From: Chalciporus piperatus
Taxonomy: Eukaryota > Basidiomycota > Agaricomycetes > Boletales > Boletaceae
DNA: 20,961 nt
Assembly (NCBI GenBank): GCA_038093975.1
Contig: JBBPTG010000357.1
Coordinates: forward strand, 1 to 20,961
Direction: 5' to 3'
Positions 8,726-17,979 of this stretch are shown piece after piece. Position 1 is the first letter of the stretch. The number at the start of each line of letters is the position of its first letter. The position numbers were made by a program, and so were the translations under genes. The notes beneath the pieces are model-generated. The model had not been told where the DNA came from and did no database searches. It worked only from the letters and a program-made list of their open reading frames with translations.

Positions 8726-9483
8726 CTACACAACGATCCGGCGGGCCTCCCCCAAATCAATCGACTGAAGCATCATGTCGTGGGCTTCTTCGTAACCTGC
8801 ATGCACCAGACGGAAGCACGCTCCCTTGGCCCCGATAACGTGTGGCGATGTACGATGCCTCATCAACGAGTTAGTTTTTTTTTTTTCCAAGCATGGAAGT
8901 GATGCCCTACCAGCCCGAAAAAATACCGACTCGATAACCACGGGTGACGAGGTAAAAAGGGCCAATTGAGCCCGGAGGAGGAACATCGAAGGTGAAGCCT
9001 CTGTACGAACGCTGAACTCGCTGATCGGGCCCAGCTGCTGTCGCAGTGGCTGTGGGGAGCACGGGATCAGGGGTTTCAGTGCCCGCAACGACTGCGTTGT
9101 TGCTGGCGGGAGAGTTGGAAAGAACGAGCGCAGCAAATGATATGTCGGAGGGGTCAATGGGGGGAGCGTCAGCGGGGTCAATGGGGGGAGCGTCAGCGGG
9201 GCCAATGGGGGGAGCGTCAACGGGGTCAATGGGGGGAGCGTCAGCGGGGTCGGTGGGGGGACCGTCAGTGGGGTCGGTGGGGGGAGTGACAAGGGCGTCT
9301 CCGAGAACGAGTTTGGTGAGTTGGTCAGCAGTGTCGTTGGCCAAAGCCAGCTGCGTCTTCAAATGCGCGATCAGGTCTTGACAGCAATTTGAAGTCAGTA
9401 ATAACTCGGCTATCAAAGTCGAAGGGTCGCTTACCAAGCTCAGCATTGAGGTCACGAGTGGACTTCAATGGGGTGGAATGCAT
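8726..9483 (-). CDS. RNase H1 N-terminal (viroplasmin/hybrid-binding-like) domain protein
   Basis: Exons 9483-9435, 9376-8911, 8858-8726; introns 58 and 52 nt with branch points CTGAC and ACTAAC; product 215 aa. Residues 1-43 form an amphipathic, coiled-coil-like N-terminus (LIAHLKTQLALANDTADQL). Residues 46-93 are a Pro/Asp octapeptide repeat (PIDPADAP). After an Ala/Thr linker, residues about 150-210 match the RNase H1 N-terminal / caulimovirus-viroplasmin domain: FYLVTRGYRVGIFSGW, then SPHVIGAKGACFR and an EEAHDMML helix. The intron falls inside the conserved Trp codon. In RNase H1 this domain binds RNA/DNA hybrid or dsRNA. Here no catalytic RNase H domain follows, which is common for the many short fungal members. 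Binding of nucleic acid is inferred. Start 9483 was chosen over an in-frame ATG at 9543. Confidence 0.72.
9154..9297 (-). repeat. 24-bp tandem repeat, about six copies, coding
   Basis: Six consecutive 24-bp units, the last two diverged, encode PPIDPADA-type octapeptides in the RNase H1-N-like gene. The array is G-rich on the plus strand (runs of six G). Confidence 0.9.
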
Positions 9484-9719
9484 ATTGATAACACAGATAC
9501 AGACGCAAGGGTAGGAATGCAAAAAGCGAGAGGTTGGGGGCATTTTTATACCTATAACTTATGGCACGCACAGATCTAGATAGCAATATCTCAGCATTTC
9601 ACGAAGGAGGATCCTGTTGAGAATCATATCTTCTCGAACGTCTGATGGTGGCCTCGGAGATACGCGGAAACCAATCATATTAAGGCACACGAACAAAGAT
9701 CGAACTCCTAACTACACAA

Positions 9720-12700
9720 CTAAGAAGCATTACGGGAAGCAGGTAGGAGCGGCAGAGCATCTTGAGCCTCCGTCTGCATATTTTGAGGTTGCTGGAGTCC
9801 GAACACGTATGAGGGATCTTGAGGGCCGCGGTATACACCGTGACCAAGCTGAGCGTCGCGAGATCCTCCAAACCCTGGCCCGAAGTTGTAAGTGTCCCGC
9901 ATTTCACGTGAATACATCCCGACGCCCCCGCCCCCATCACGATAGCCTACCGTATCCGGATAGTTGATACGCCGTGGATCAAACCCCATAGTGTTGAATC
10001 CATCACCTGAAAAACCTTGCTGTTGACCGTACGCCATTGGTGGGTAGTAGCCAGGACCCATGAGACGGTCTTGAGGAGGGTAAACGGGGCGCATCGTGGT
10101 GTATGGATCTTGGGGCATGGGGGAAACGGTGTTAAGCGACGGTGCAGAAGGAGCTGGGGGAAACAATGGCGGAGGAATGATGGATCCATGTTCGGAGGGT
10201 AGGGCGTTGTGGAAATGCTGAGTTCGTGACACATCGGTAGATGGTGCCACCGCAGAAGTTACTGCAGGTGCCGTTGCAGTGGGAGGAACAGGTGGCAGTA
10301 CGTTAAGCCGCTTCGGCGATAGAGTCGACGGAGGTACGAATGGTTCGGGAGGTCCTTCGACCGGCTTGCGAAGGGATGCAATGACGGCATGGGCAGCGCC
10401 TTCTGCAGGTTTGTCCTTGCTTTGAAATGGATCCTCGGGGTCGGATGGAGTGATGATTTTTTTAATGAGCCGGGGACGTGGCCGAGGCTGAGCTGGAAGG
10501 AAATTAGACTCTTACTACAAGATTCATGATCTGACTTACCTTCAACTTTGGGTGCTTCGTCGGGTGACTGCGCGTTCTCAGAATCTGTTGGAAATACAGT
10601 ATGTCAGGGGGTGAAATACGATTAACTAAAGTGTACTTACTTTGAGCCCCCTCGGACGGAGATACTATCTCCACACTGTCGTCATCTGCACGATGGGCTG
10701 TAACGTCTGTTAGTGAATGAACATGAGGCTGAACAAACCAACAATGTACCTTCTTCATCGCCGGATGATGACACCGACACCGCTCTATTTGCGCGACGTC
10801 CAACGTTTGCCGAGGATGATCGGACATCGCCTCGGCGTCGTTCTTTGGGGAGCTTGTTGTGATCCACCATGCGTTTCTTTCCTGCACGCTTGTCGGGTTC
10901 CGCTGAAGCTTTACGCTTCCGTGTCTTCTTGGGTTCTTGCACCTCGATATCATCCTGAGAATCGTCGGAAGGGGAGGCTCGTGACTGCATCGGAGGTTCG
11001 AGGTGCTTCGAATTCTTCGGCTTCGAGGGACCGGCTTGTGGGATAACGACTGCAGCTTTCTTCTTCTGAGGTTGTGGTGGAGGACTCTCCAGAACCTCGA
11101 TGTCGGAAGAACCGGAGGGGGGAATGTTGACAGCTTCGCGTGGTTTGGGGCGTCTCACCCGGGTAGCAGCTGCACTGGGAGCCAGGCGTGATGGTCCCTT
11201 TCGATCAGTCCGACCATTCTTGAACATGCGCTTTCCACACGCATCTGGGGCGGAGGCAGGTGGCGCTTCCTCAATGATAACGGGGGCATTGTTGACATCT
11301 ATAGCTTCTACTCCTATTCAGCACATGTGCCGCCAGTCAAATGAACTAAACTTACGTCGTTCACGGGAATCTCGCACCGACCTTATGGTAAGCTTCTCCG
11401 ACTTGATAGCTGCAATGATTTCACGTTTATCATGGAGCGAGAGGTCATTGATACCCTTGGTCCTGGCGGCTAAATTACGCCGCTCTCCGGGCATAAGGAT
11501 GTTGTATGGATAACCTTCGATGACGAGGCCAGTTTTGGAAAGAAACAATAGGAGCGTTTTCCAAGGGAAATTGTTTTTCTGTAGTGGTGACACATCCACC
11601 CCGCGTGCCCCTATAGATTTGGTCAGTCTGATATAGGTGATGAAGCATGCTGAAAGGTCAATACTTACTGACAAGGCCGATGAGAAGTGTCTTGATGGCT
11701 GCAGAGAGGTCGCTATAGTCATCGCTTTCGACCTCCTCGGGCTGGACGTTGACAGGTAGACCAACAGGCTGAGCGGGCCGGTTCAAGTCGTGAGAGGTTG
11801 GTGGCGGTGCGTCGTTCTTGATGTCTTCGCGGAAAGCTTCATCAACAGCGGTGAGAGAGGTCGCGTTGCTAGGCGTGTTTATCAGTCACTAGTACAACAT
11901 GCAATTAAATGGACTTGCTAAACGTGAGATTTGAGATGCCCAATGATGGTGTCCGGGTCCGCTTTGCAACGCACATCCCAAAACTAAACAGCGGTGTGAT
12001 CAGACAAAAATAACAGATTGATAAATAACATACCTCGGTAGCCCGTGAAGTTGTGTGAGCAAAACCTAATGAGGAGTCTTCGTTTACGATGTTACCACAC
12101 ATCACTAAGGCTGTTTCAAAGCCGTGCTGGGCAGCGGCATCATCGGCCTGCATTGCCATGAGCAAACAGGTATCATAATAAAGTATGGAACGAACTTACA
12201 ATATTGCAGAGCTTGCGGCGGATAGTGTTGAAGGTTTGCGTACGTTGTGATATCGTGTGGTCGTGAGACTTCGTCACTTCGACAAGCTCGAACGTCTCCA
12301 GGATTTCTTTCCAATCATCACTATGGCCCTCCCTGAATTTCTTGTAGCAGCGGCTGATGAGGCTAGAAGTGGCTACGTGGGGTGCATGAGTATACATCTA
12401 ATAATTTACGGGATACATACCTGGACCGGTCGCCAGCAATTCCAGACGTGCACGCTCTTGTTCCTCGTGGGCCTTGAAGAAGGATTGGTATATGTTCCAG
12501 TAGTTCGGCATATTGATGAGGCGACCAGCATGCTTATGCCAAGCATCCGCGACTTGCTGTGGGGTCAGCTTTGCCAGGACCGCGATCTTAGTGAGGATTT
12601 CTTCAAGTTCCTGATACCCCTCTTCCAAAATTTTGAGAGTCTCGGTAGATCTTCGACCGCTAGTAGGAGTCGATGGAGGCGACCGATTGTGAGTAGGAGT

Positions 12701-13672
12701 CGATGGTTGGGACTGGTGGTCGTTCGGCATATTCATCTCAATGTCGAGAGGGAAATCGCTGTCGGGCGGAGGACCATCGTGGTCGGGTGGAGGAGCTTCA
12801 TGGTCGGGTGGAGGAGCTTCATGGTCGGGTGGAGGGACGTGGTCATCAGGAGGAGGTTCAAAGGACACCGGAGGACCAGCTGGTATGGTGTTGAGCGGAG
12901 GTTCGGAGGAAGGATGAGCTGGCTGTTGTGTGATGTAGGGTGTAGGCAGAATGACATTCACAGAGGGAAATGGGCGCACAGTAATCGGGGACTGTTCGTC
13001 ACCTCCTGAGCCTTGCCCCGACGCGATAGATTGTTCGTTAACGGCGATGGAAGGAGGACGTGATTGGGGGCCAGAAGGTCGGCGAGGACCAGCAGGGTGG
13101 GGCACAGAGGGTTGACGAAAAGTCAGAGACGGGTGGCGCAAAGAGGAAGGGGGTGCAACGGCTTCTCGAGTAGCGATGGCAACAGAAGGGGGGTGGTCAG
13201 TGATAAGGCGCGAAGCTCCAGCAATCGCCTCAGGAGGTGCTTCCGGATGTTGATGGAGGTATGGCCCTTGTGGTACCACTGAGGTTGCTCGCGAGACTGG
13301 AGCTGCAGATGATTGGCGTGTACGAGTGGGAGGAAAGGGGGAGGGTTCTCTGGTGGTGTAGATTGTTGATGATTCGTCCAAAAGAATAGGGGACTTTCCT
13401 CGAAAGGACGGCTGCTGGACGGAGGAGGACTGCGGGATCGCTGGTAAAGCACGAGAAGGGGGACGGGCTGGATGCTGGGAAAGCTCAGGCTGGGACTCCA
13501 AAGCCTCTTGCATTTTTGCACGCCGTTCGTTGGCACGCCGCACAGTTCCGTTGGCACGCGGAGTCGCTCTGACAACAGGACGTAGTCCGCGTCTGGTCGG
13601 TGTGGGCACAACCGGGCTAGGGCTGCGAGGACCACCGCCAACCTGAACTGGCGGGTAATTTTCCGGATCCAT
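9720..13672 (-). CDS. large hypothetical nuclear protein, paralog A
   Basis: Ten exons: 13672-12421, 12372-12200, 12147-12034, 11983-11919, 11868-11669, 11610-11356, 11313-10750, 10706-10641, 10584-10540, 10492-9720; product 1168 aa. Introns are 42-58 nt; the fourth (11918-11869) is best read as GC-AG. Residues 1-310 are Pro-rich and disordered, with a PPPDHEA repeat. A conserved core starts at LTPQQVADAWHKHAG (about 369) and runs through WNIYQSFF, SRCYKKFREG and WKEILETF to about 534. A second block, FPWKTLLLFLSK...KGINDLSLHDKREI, spans about 615-680. Next comes a Lys/Arg-rich region (KKTRKRKASAEPDKRAGKKR) and a Tyr/Gly/Pro/Gln-rich prion-like C-terminus. It is the paralog of 20961-17980, with conserved intron positions. 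The core's spacing of Trp/Tyr/Cys resembles HMG-box-like domains, but that is a weak guess. DNA or chromatin association is inferred from basic tracts. Confidence 0.75.
11869..11918 (-). other. GC-AG intron in paralog A
   Basis: Reading the donor as TTTA|GCAAGT joins ...GHLKSHV to Y-NATSLTAV in phase 2, matching paralog B (...GHFKAHV, Y-NKTSLANV), where the same intron has a normal GTAAGT donor. The alternative GT donor three codon positions earlier breaks the downstream frame. Confidence 0.7.
12782..12844 (-). repeat. 21-bp tandem repeat in exon 1 of paralog A
   Basis: Near-identical 21-bp units encode PPPDHEA, PPPDHEA and PPPDHDG. They lie in the disordered N-terminal region and keep the frame. 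Confidence 0.85.
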
Positions 13673-14442
13673 TTCTGTATACTGTGTTAGTGCAACGATT
13701 GTCACGAGGAAAAGGTTTGACCCACTTTTGAACGATTGGCAGGTGAAGTAAAGAGGCTCGAGAGGTTTGAAAGGCAAAGACAAGGTCCGAAGCACGAAAC
13801 GAGAGAGCCCCAGACGAGGGGTACGACACTGAAACCTCCATATTTGTAGCGATACCTCGACCAGAACGGTAGATCCAATCGTTGCACGACCCAGTGATTC
13901 GGGAGACACTAATCACGACGAAATAGAAGGTCAGACGAATTTTGAAAACACAGCGGTTTAAAATTTACTTGGATAGAAGTATCATCCACAGAAGGCACGA
14001 TGCTAGGAAACGATGGTGAGTCTGGTTCAAGAAGAAGTTCAGCAGGAGGCTCACATTCATAGGTATGAGGCTCTCCATGAGGCTTCAGCATGGCTGCGGT
14101 ACACATTGTTCCGGTTTGGACCGGTCGGAATGAAGGTCTCAATGTTTGCACATTAGCCGGTAGCCAATCAGAAAGGGAATAATCGTCCTGCTGACCACAA
14201 AATAACACAAGTTTCGTCTATTCTATGGTCAGAAAACAGTTCTCTTTTCTTCGCTAGGGTGCAGAAGACTAATACTAAGTCATCCAAAGTTGTCTGTCAA
14301 AAGAAAATAGCAAACACCTTATACGGACATCGTACAGCGTCTTAAGCGAGGCAAGATATCAGTAGTACATATTGACCAGATATCGACCTTAAGTCTGACC
14401 CAAATTCATAAATGTTACCTTATACAAAATTACATCCGCTAG
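13673..14442. other. divergent intergenic region with possible extra 5' exons of paralog A
   Basis: Upstream of ATG 13672, two minus-strand segments (14106-13969 and 13908-13726) can be spliced in phase 0 to 13681, through introns 13968-13909 and 13725-13682. Both introns have good branch points (TCTGACC, CACTAAC). They would add about 110 residues to paralog A. The same introns would also suit an untranslated leader. The AT-rich part at 14210-14442 should hold the promoters of paralog A and the plus-strand gene at 14443. Confidence 0.35.
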
Positions 14443-15155
14443 ATGGGTCGCAGAGCAAAATACTTCACTGCAGCAGATAGAGATACCGCTCGTCAGGAGC
14501 AACGAAAAGCCTATGCCGAATCTAAAAGGTATGTCTTGATTTTTGTATTGAAATGCGTATGTATCTACTATGTGATTCTATTTGCTATAGGGGTCGTCTT
14601 TCTCGCTCAGCACAAAATCGCCGTGCTTATGCAAAGACAAGCGGTAAACTCTCATCGCCATCTGTGTCGAAACCATTCCTCCCTTTCGACCTCATTAGAC
14701 TTGCCAACCTACCACTGCCCGACTCATACTTATACCACGAGGCAGTTCGGGATTCCAATGCCCTGGACGAGTCGGAAGTTCCCCAGTGGGACAATGATCC
14801 ACCGTACCGACAACCCGAGCCTCCGGACAATGAAAACGCAGCACGATACACAAGAAACCTCAGAGATGTGGCCATGGGGCGTAGAATGCGCTTAGAGAGG
14901 GAGGCGATTAGGCAAAGGGCAGTTAGATTTCACGCAGGGGAAGCATGCCAGGTCATTGTCGACGAGCTCGAACAGAACACCGTGGACGGTCTGGCATGCT
15001 GGACAGCGCTTTACGGCCATGTGGGTATGTGTACTGCAAGGAGACATCGCGAGATGGCGGAGTGCCTCTTACAGTGGCGAGCATATCTTGTCAGCTCATG
15101 GCACACGGAGATGGAGCAGCTGCGCGCAGGACGAAATCCATACGATACGAAGTAA
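14443..15155 (+). CDS. conserved hypothetical basic protein (MGRRAKYFT type)
   Basis: Two exons, 14443-14528 and 14591-15155, with a 62-nt GT-AG intron in phase 2; product 216 aa. The N-terminus MGRRAKYFTAADRDTARQEQ and the following RSAQNRRAYAK stretch are highly basic and bZIP-basic-region-like. Next come a Pro-rich linker (LPLPDSYLYH) and an acidic PPY-type segment, then a helical C-terminal half (GRRMRLEREAIRQRAVRFHAGE) ending RNPYDTK. I recall proteins with this opening recurring widely in Agaricomycete genomes near KDZ/Ulp1 elements, without known function. The stop lies ten bases from the end of the convergent KDZ/Ulp1 locus. A DNA-binding role is inferred from charge only. Confidence 0.72.
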
Positions 15156-15165
15156 TGGACACAGG

Positions 15166-17398
15166 TTACAGGGACGAAACTGTAGCATATAGGTAGTACC
15201 TAAAATCTTTGATGTCCTCCTCGCATAAGCCAGTCATATCAAACCCTCGGAGAACAGCCGCTATGACAGCAAGGACCCAGACACCGCAGTCGTATCCGTT
15301 TGTCTGTACAGGCTGCGTCTAATTTGGTGTAAGTAATTCTGGTTGAAGGGAGGAAACAATGTACTTACCGTGAGTGGACGCGCATTCGGCGCTCATATCG
15401 GGATTGAATCTGACACCTTGTTGAAGCGAAATGGTTCGGAGGCGTGAAATCAACACCATAATTTCCTTGGGTCGCGTCAGCCGAGGGTGATAGGGACATA
15501 TGAAGTTGTACTGACTTGAATATTAGCGCGCCATGGATGTCGCTCACCCAGGCTGTCAAAAAGCAAGAGTTCTCTGCGCGCGAGGTGCACAATGCAGAGA
15601 ACCCAATGCCCACTGCTACTTGGCCGATGGATGGGGATGATCCAGACGTTCTTGGTCCAGAACGAGATGTGTTTCATCGTCTTCCAGAGAATTTGATCCG
15701 AAGCGTTGTACCGAATACGATGGAGATCATATGTAGAGAAGATCCCAATCTGATCCGCACTCTCGGGCAGAATGTCAGAAAATAGCAGCGGGATACAACC
15801 ATTAAGACAAATATCGTTCAGGCATGCCGTGGGGGATGAAAGTAGCTGAATGTCGTCAGGTTCGAAGGTGAGTCAAGGAAACCCATCCATCGCCGGGCGG
15901 ATCTTCTGAGCAAGCTGGCCAACTTCGGTGGGAGGATTGTTGCTCAACGGTGGCAGCGTGGGATCGACGGAAAGGTTCTAAGGACGTTGAAAGAGGGCAA
16001 ACATGGAAAATAAGACCCACTTACTGGTGGGACACTCCAGATGAGCTTTGTGGCTGGGACAATATCACAGGCGGACTGTTCATCCAGCTCGGGATCTGGT
16101 TCTACATCATCTTCGGCGAGATAATCCGCTAGCGGAGCATTCCCTTCTTCTTCCTCTGGGGATGTATTTGGTTCAACGTGTCCAGCTTCTTGGACTTCTG
16201 CGAAGGCGGCGATGGCTTCGATGGTGCTGGGTGTAAGCCACGTGAGGGACATTTCATCTATGCCGCCTGCAAGAGCGGTTGCGAGGGAAAGGGCTTCCTT
16301 CGTGCGCGATTCGAAGCGCAAGGAAGACACGAGGGGATTCGCCCATCGAGAGGCGAGAGAAAGAAGATGAGAGCGCCTTTGCGCAAGTAATAACAAGAAC
16401 ATCTCGTCTGGTAGCTGTCAGCATGAAACATGAAAACGTCGATCGAATGAACGCACTTTCGGGTGTGCGTAATGCAAGCTCAACGGCTGCAAGTTCTTTG
16501 CCATACCAGTGCCAAAGGTTGTCAGCTTCGATGCCAAGACGGCGCTGTTCCTCAACGCATCGGTCTTGCTTGAGCATCCCACGGATCCCGAGGCGCACGT
16601 CCTTGTCTTCCATCCAGAGCGGAACTGTGCCTGTGGACGGAGTGATCCACACGTCTTCCATGAGGGTCTGATCGTCACGCAAGTCAGAGAGTTTTGTTGC
16701 GAGCGGAGTGGGAAGGGGTATCGACCACTCTGGGTCGTATATTGTCTCAAGTTGTGCGCAATAACCATTGAACTTTCGAATCGCACTCAGTAGGGCAGGC
16801 TGGCGTTTGGCGATGGCTTTCCGAGTATGTTGATGAAGCTTCGTTCCTAGAAAGTAAAAATCAACGTCAGTGTAGCGTCATGGAGACAAGTTAAGTAGGT
16901 ACCAAGAGGCTTCTGTCCGCCACCCACGGCCTGGTCGAGGCGATCCCACTCGAAGAAGGAGCCTATGGCACGCTTGCGGATATTAATCTTCAGGTCACGG
17001 GCTAGAAGGAGAAGTCTGACGAATTCGAAGTTGACTTGTTCGAGCTCGGGAAAGGTGTCTTGAACATTGAGTGATGCATAGAGGTCATCCACCTTCGTCA
17101 TTAACCGATCATGAGTGCGCTCCAAGCTGTCAAGGACGGAGAGAGCGTCTTGGCATAGTTCGTCCCTTTCAATCACACCTCGGGCAGCCTGCAAAGCCTT
17201 GTCGGAGGCATCAAGGTCGGACTGCAGTGAGATGACAGTGTCGAGCTGTTTTTTGAGGCGCTTCGGAGCATCTGACAGCAATGTCAGCATGTGCATTTGA
17301 AACATAGTAGACATGGACGTACGCGCTCTAATGGACAACTGAGAAGTCCTTTGCAGCGCCCCACCCTTGGCACCACTTTCGAGATGCTCCCACGGCCT
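15166..17398 (-). pseudogene. KDZ transposase C-terminus fused to a Ulp1 (C48) peptidase domain, 5'-truncated and decayed
   Basis: Segments on the minus strand: 17398-17323, 17271-16903, 16846-16457, 16407-16025, 15977-15516, 15465-15369, 15318-15166; introns 47-56 nt. Segments 2-4 carry the C-terminal signature of KDZ (Kyakuja-Dileera-Zisupton) transposases: LMEDVWITPS, WMEDKDVRLGIRGMLKQDRC and EADNLWHWYGKELAAVELAL. Segments 5-7 form a Ulp1/SENP cysteine-protease domain with FEPDDI, a LNDICLNG substrate-side motif, catalytic His in GHWVL, Asp in LLFDSLGE, the oxyanion Gln in QTNGYDCGVW and catalytic Cys in DCG. The N-terminal cysteine cluster and DDE-like core are missing; the frame closes at TAA 17401-17399. 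An in-frame TGA at 15875-15873 lies just before the protease core, and the junction 15369/15318 is out of phase. A 179-nt intron (16024-15846) could bypass the TGA at the cost of conserved residues. Confidence 0.72.
17361..17379. repeat. dispersed repeat, copy 2, at the KDZ truncation point
   Basis: Exact 19-bp match to 7106-7124, with weaker similarity to about 17420. It lies at the position where the KDZ-Ulp1 frame ends, so the element may mark or have caused the truncation. Confidence 0.55.
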
Positions 17399-17979
17399 TT
17401 AGGGGGGTTCCTTGTAGGCACTGAATTGACCATAAAGGGGTTACCATCCCGGATGGATTTCACCTATTTCCCAAAGTGGAAATGGTATATTTTCTATGCC
17501 CAGCCGCACCATTTGGAATGTTTCCCGGATGTTTTTGTGATGCTTTCTCAGAGCCTCCTGAAGCATTACGCGCGGTCTGATAGTGGACCCGAGAGGCTCG
17601 TCAAAATCAGCGTGCACTTTTCTAATCAGATTTCTCGACCGTCGTGGCATCTCGTGGGTATGTTTTTTTTCTTTCTTCTCCTGATATTGTTTGTCATTCT
17701 CTTCGGCATTGGTCATTGTGGCAATGTGCCCTCAATAGCATGAATCTCTGTATATTCGTAGTCGTTATGTATTTTTCTTCATTCATGTTTTGCGCGCGCT
17801 TCCTGCATATGCTTCGATCAACACAGAAATTTCATTGCAGCTCGACAAGACGGACATGACAGTATCTACGCGCAAATCTAGATTACGAGCGGCAAACACA
17901 AATATGACGAGTAAGGAAGTACAAAACCCAAGACAACATGCTGTGTGATATAAACGAAATGAAGCGCTGGTGTTAGTCC
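17399..17979. other. intergenic region with competing ORFs on both strands
   Basis: A minus ORF (17716-17441, 91 aa; Lys/Glu-rich start, then RNLIRKVHADFDEPLG) and a plus frame open from 17291 to 17743 (with PKWKWYIFYAQPHH) overlap. Both have acceptable codon use, neither has a recognised domain, and they cannot both be trusted. The remainder, 17744-17979, holds the 3' flank of paralog B and shows nothing else. Confidence 0.3.

Noticed and set aside
8726..9292. 188-codon minus ORF made of PPLTPLT repeats
   Set aside because: Wrong frame through the 24-bp repeat array; only its last 44 codons are real, as the third exon of the RNase H1-N-like gene.
8017..9297. CRISPR-like arrays
   Set aside because: Repeats are contiguous without spacers, are in coding frame, and the genome is eukaryotic.
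12257..13009. 250-codon plus ORF
   Set aside because: It is antisense to exon 1 of paralog A and reflects its Pro-rich repeats; no domain or splice support.
13909..14208. Stand-alone 99-codon minus gene
   Set aside because: It begins with GTG and fits better as a spliced leader or 5' exon of paralog A; kept only as an uncertain extension.
16279..16671. 130-codon plus ORF
   Set aside because: Antisense to the KDZ transposase C-terminal exons, whose motifs are clear on the other strand.
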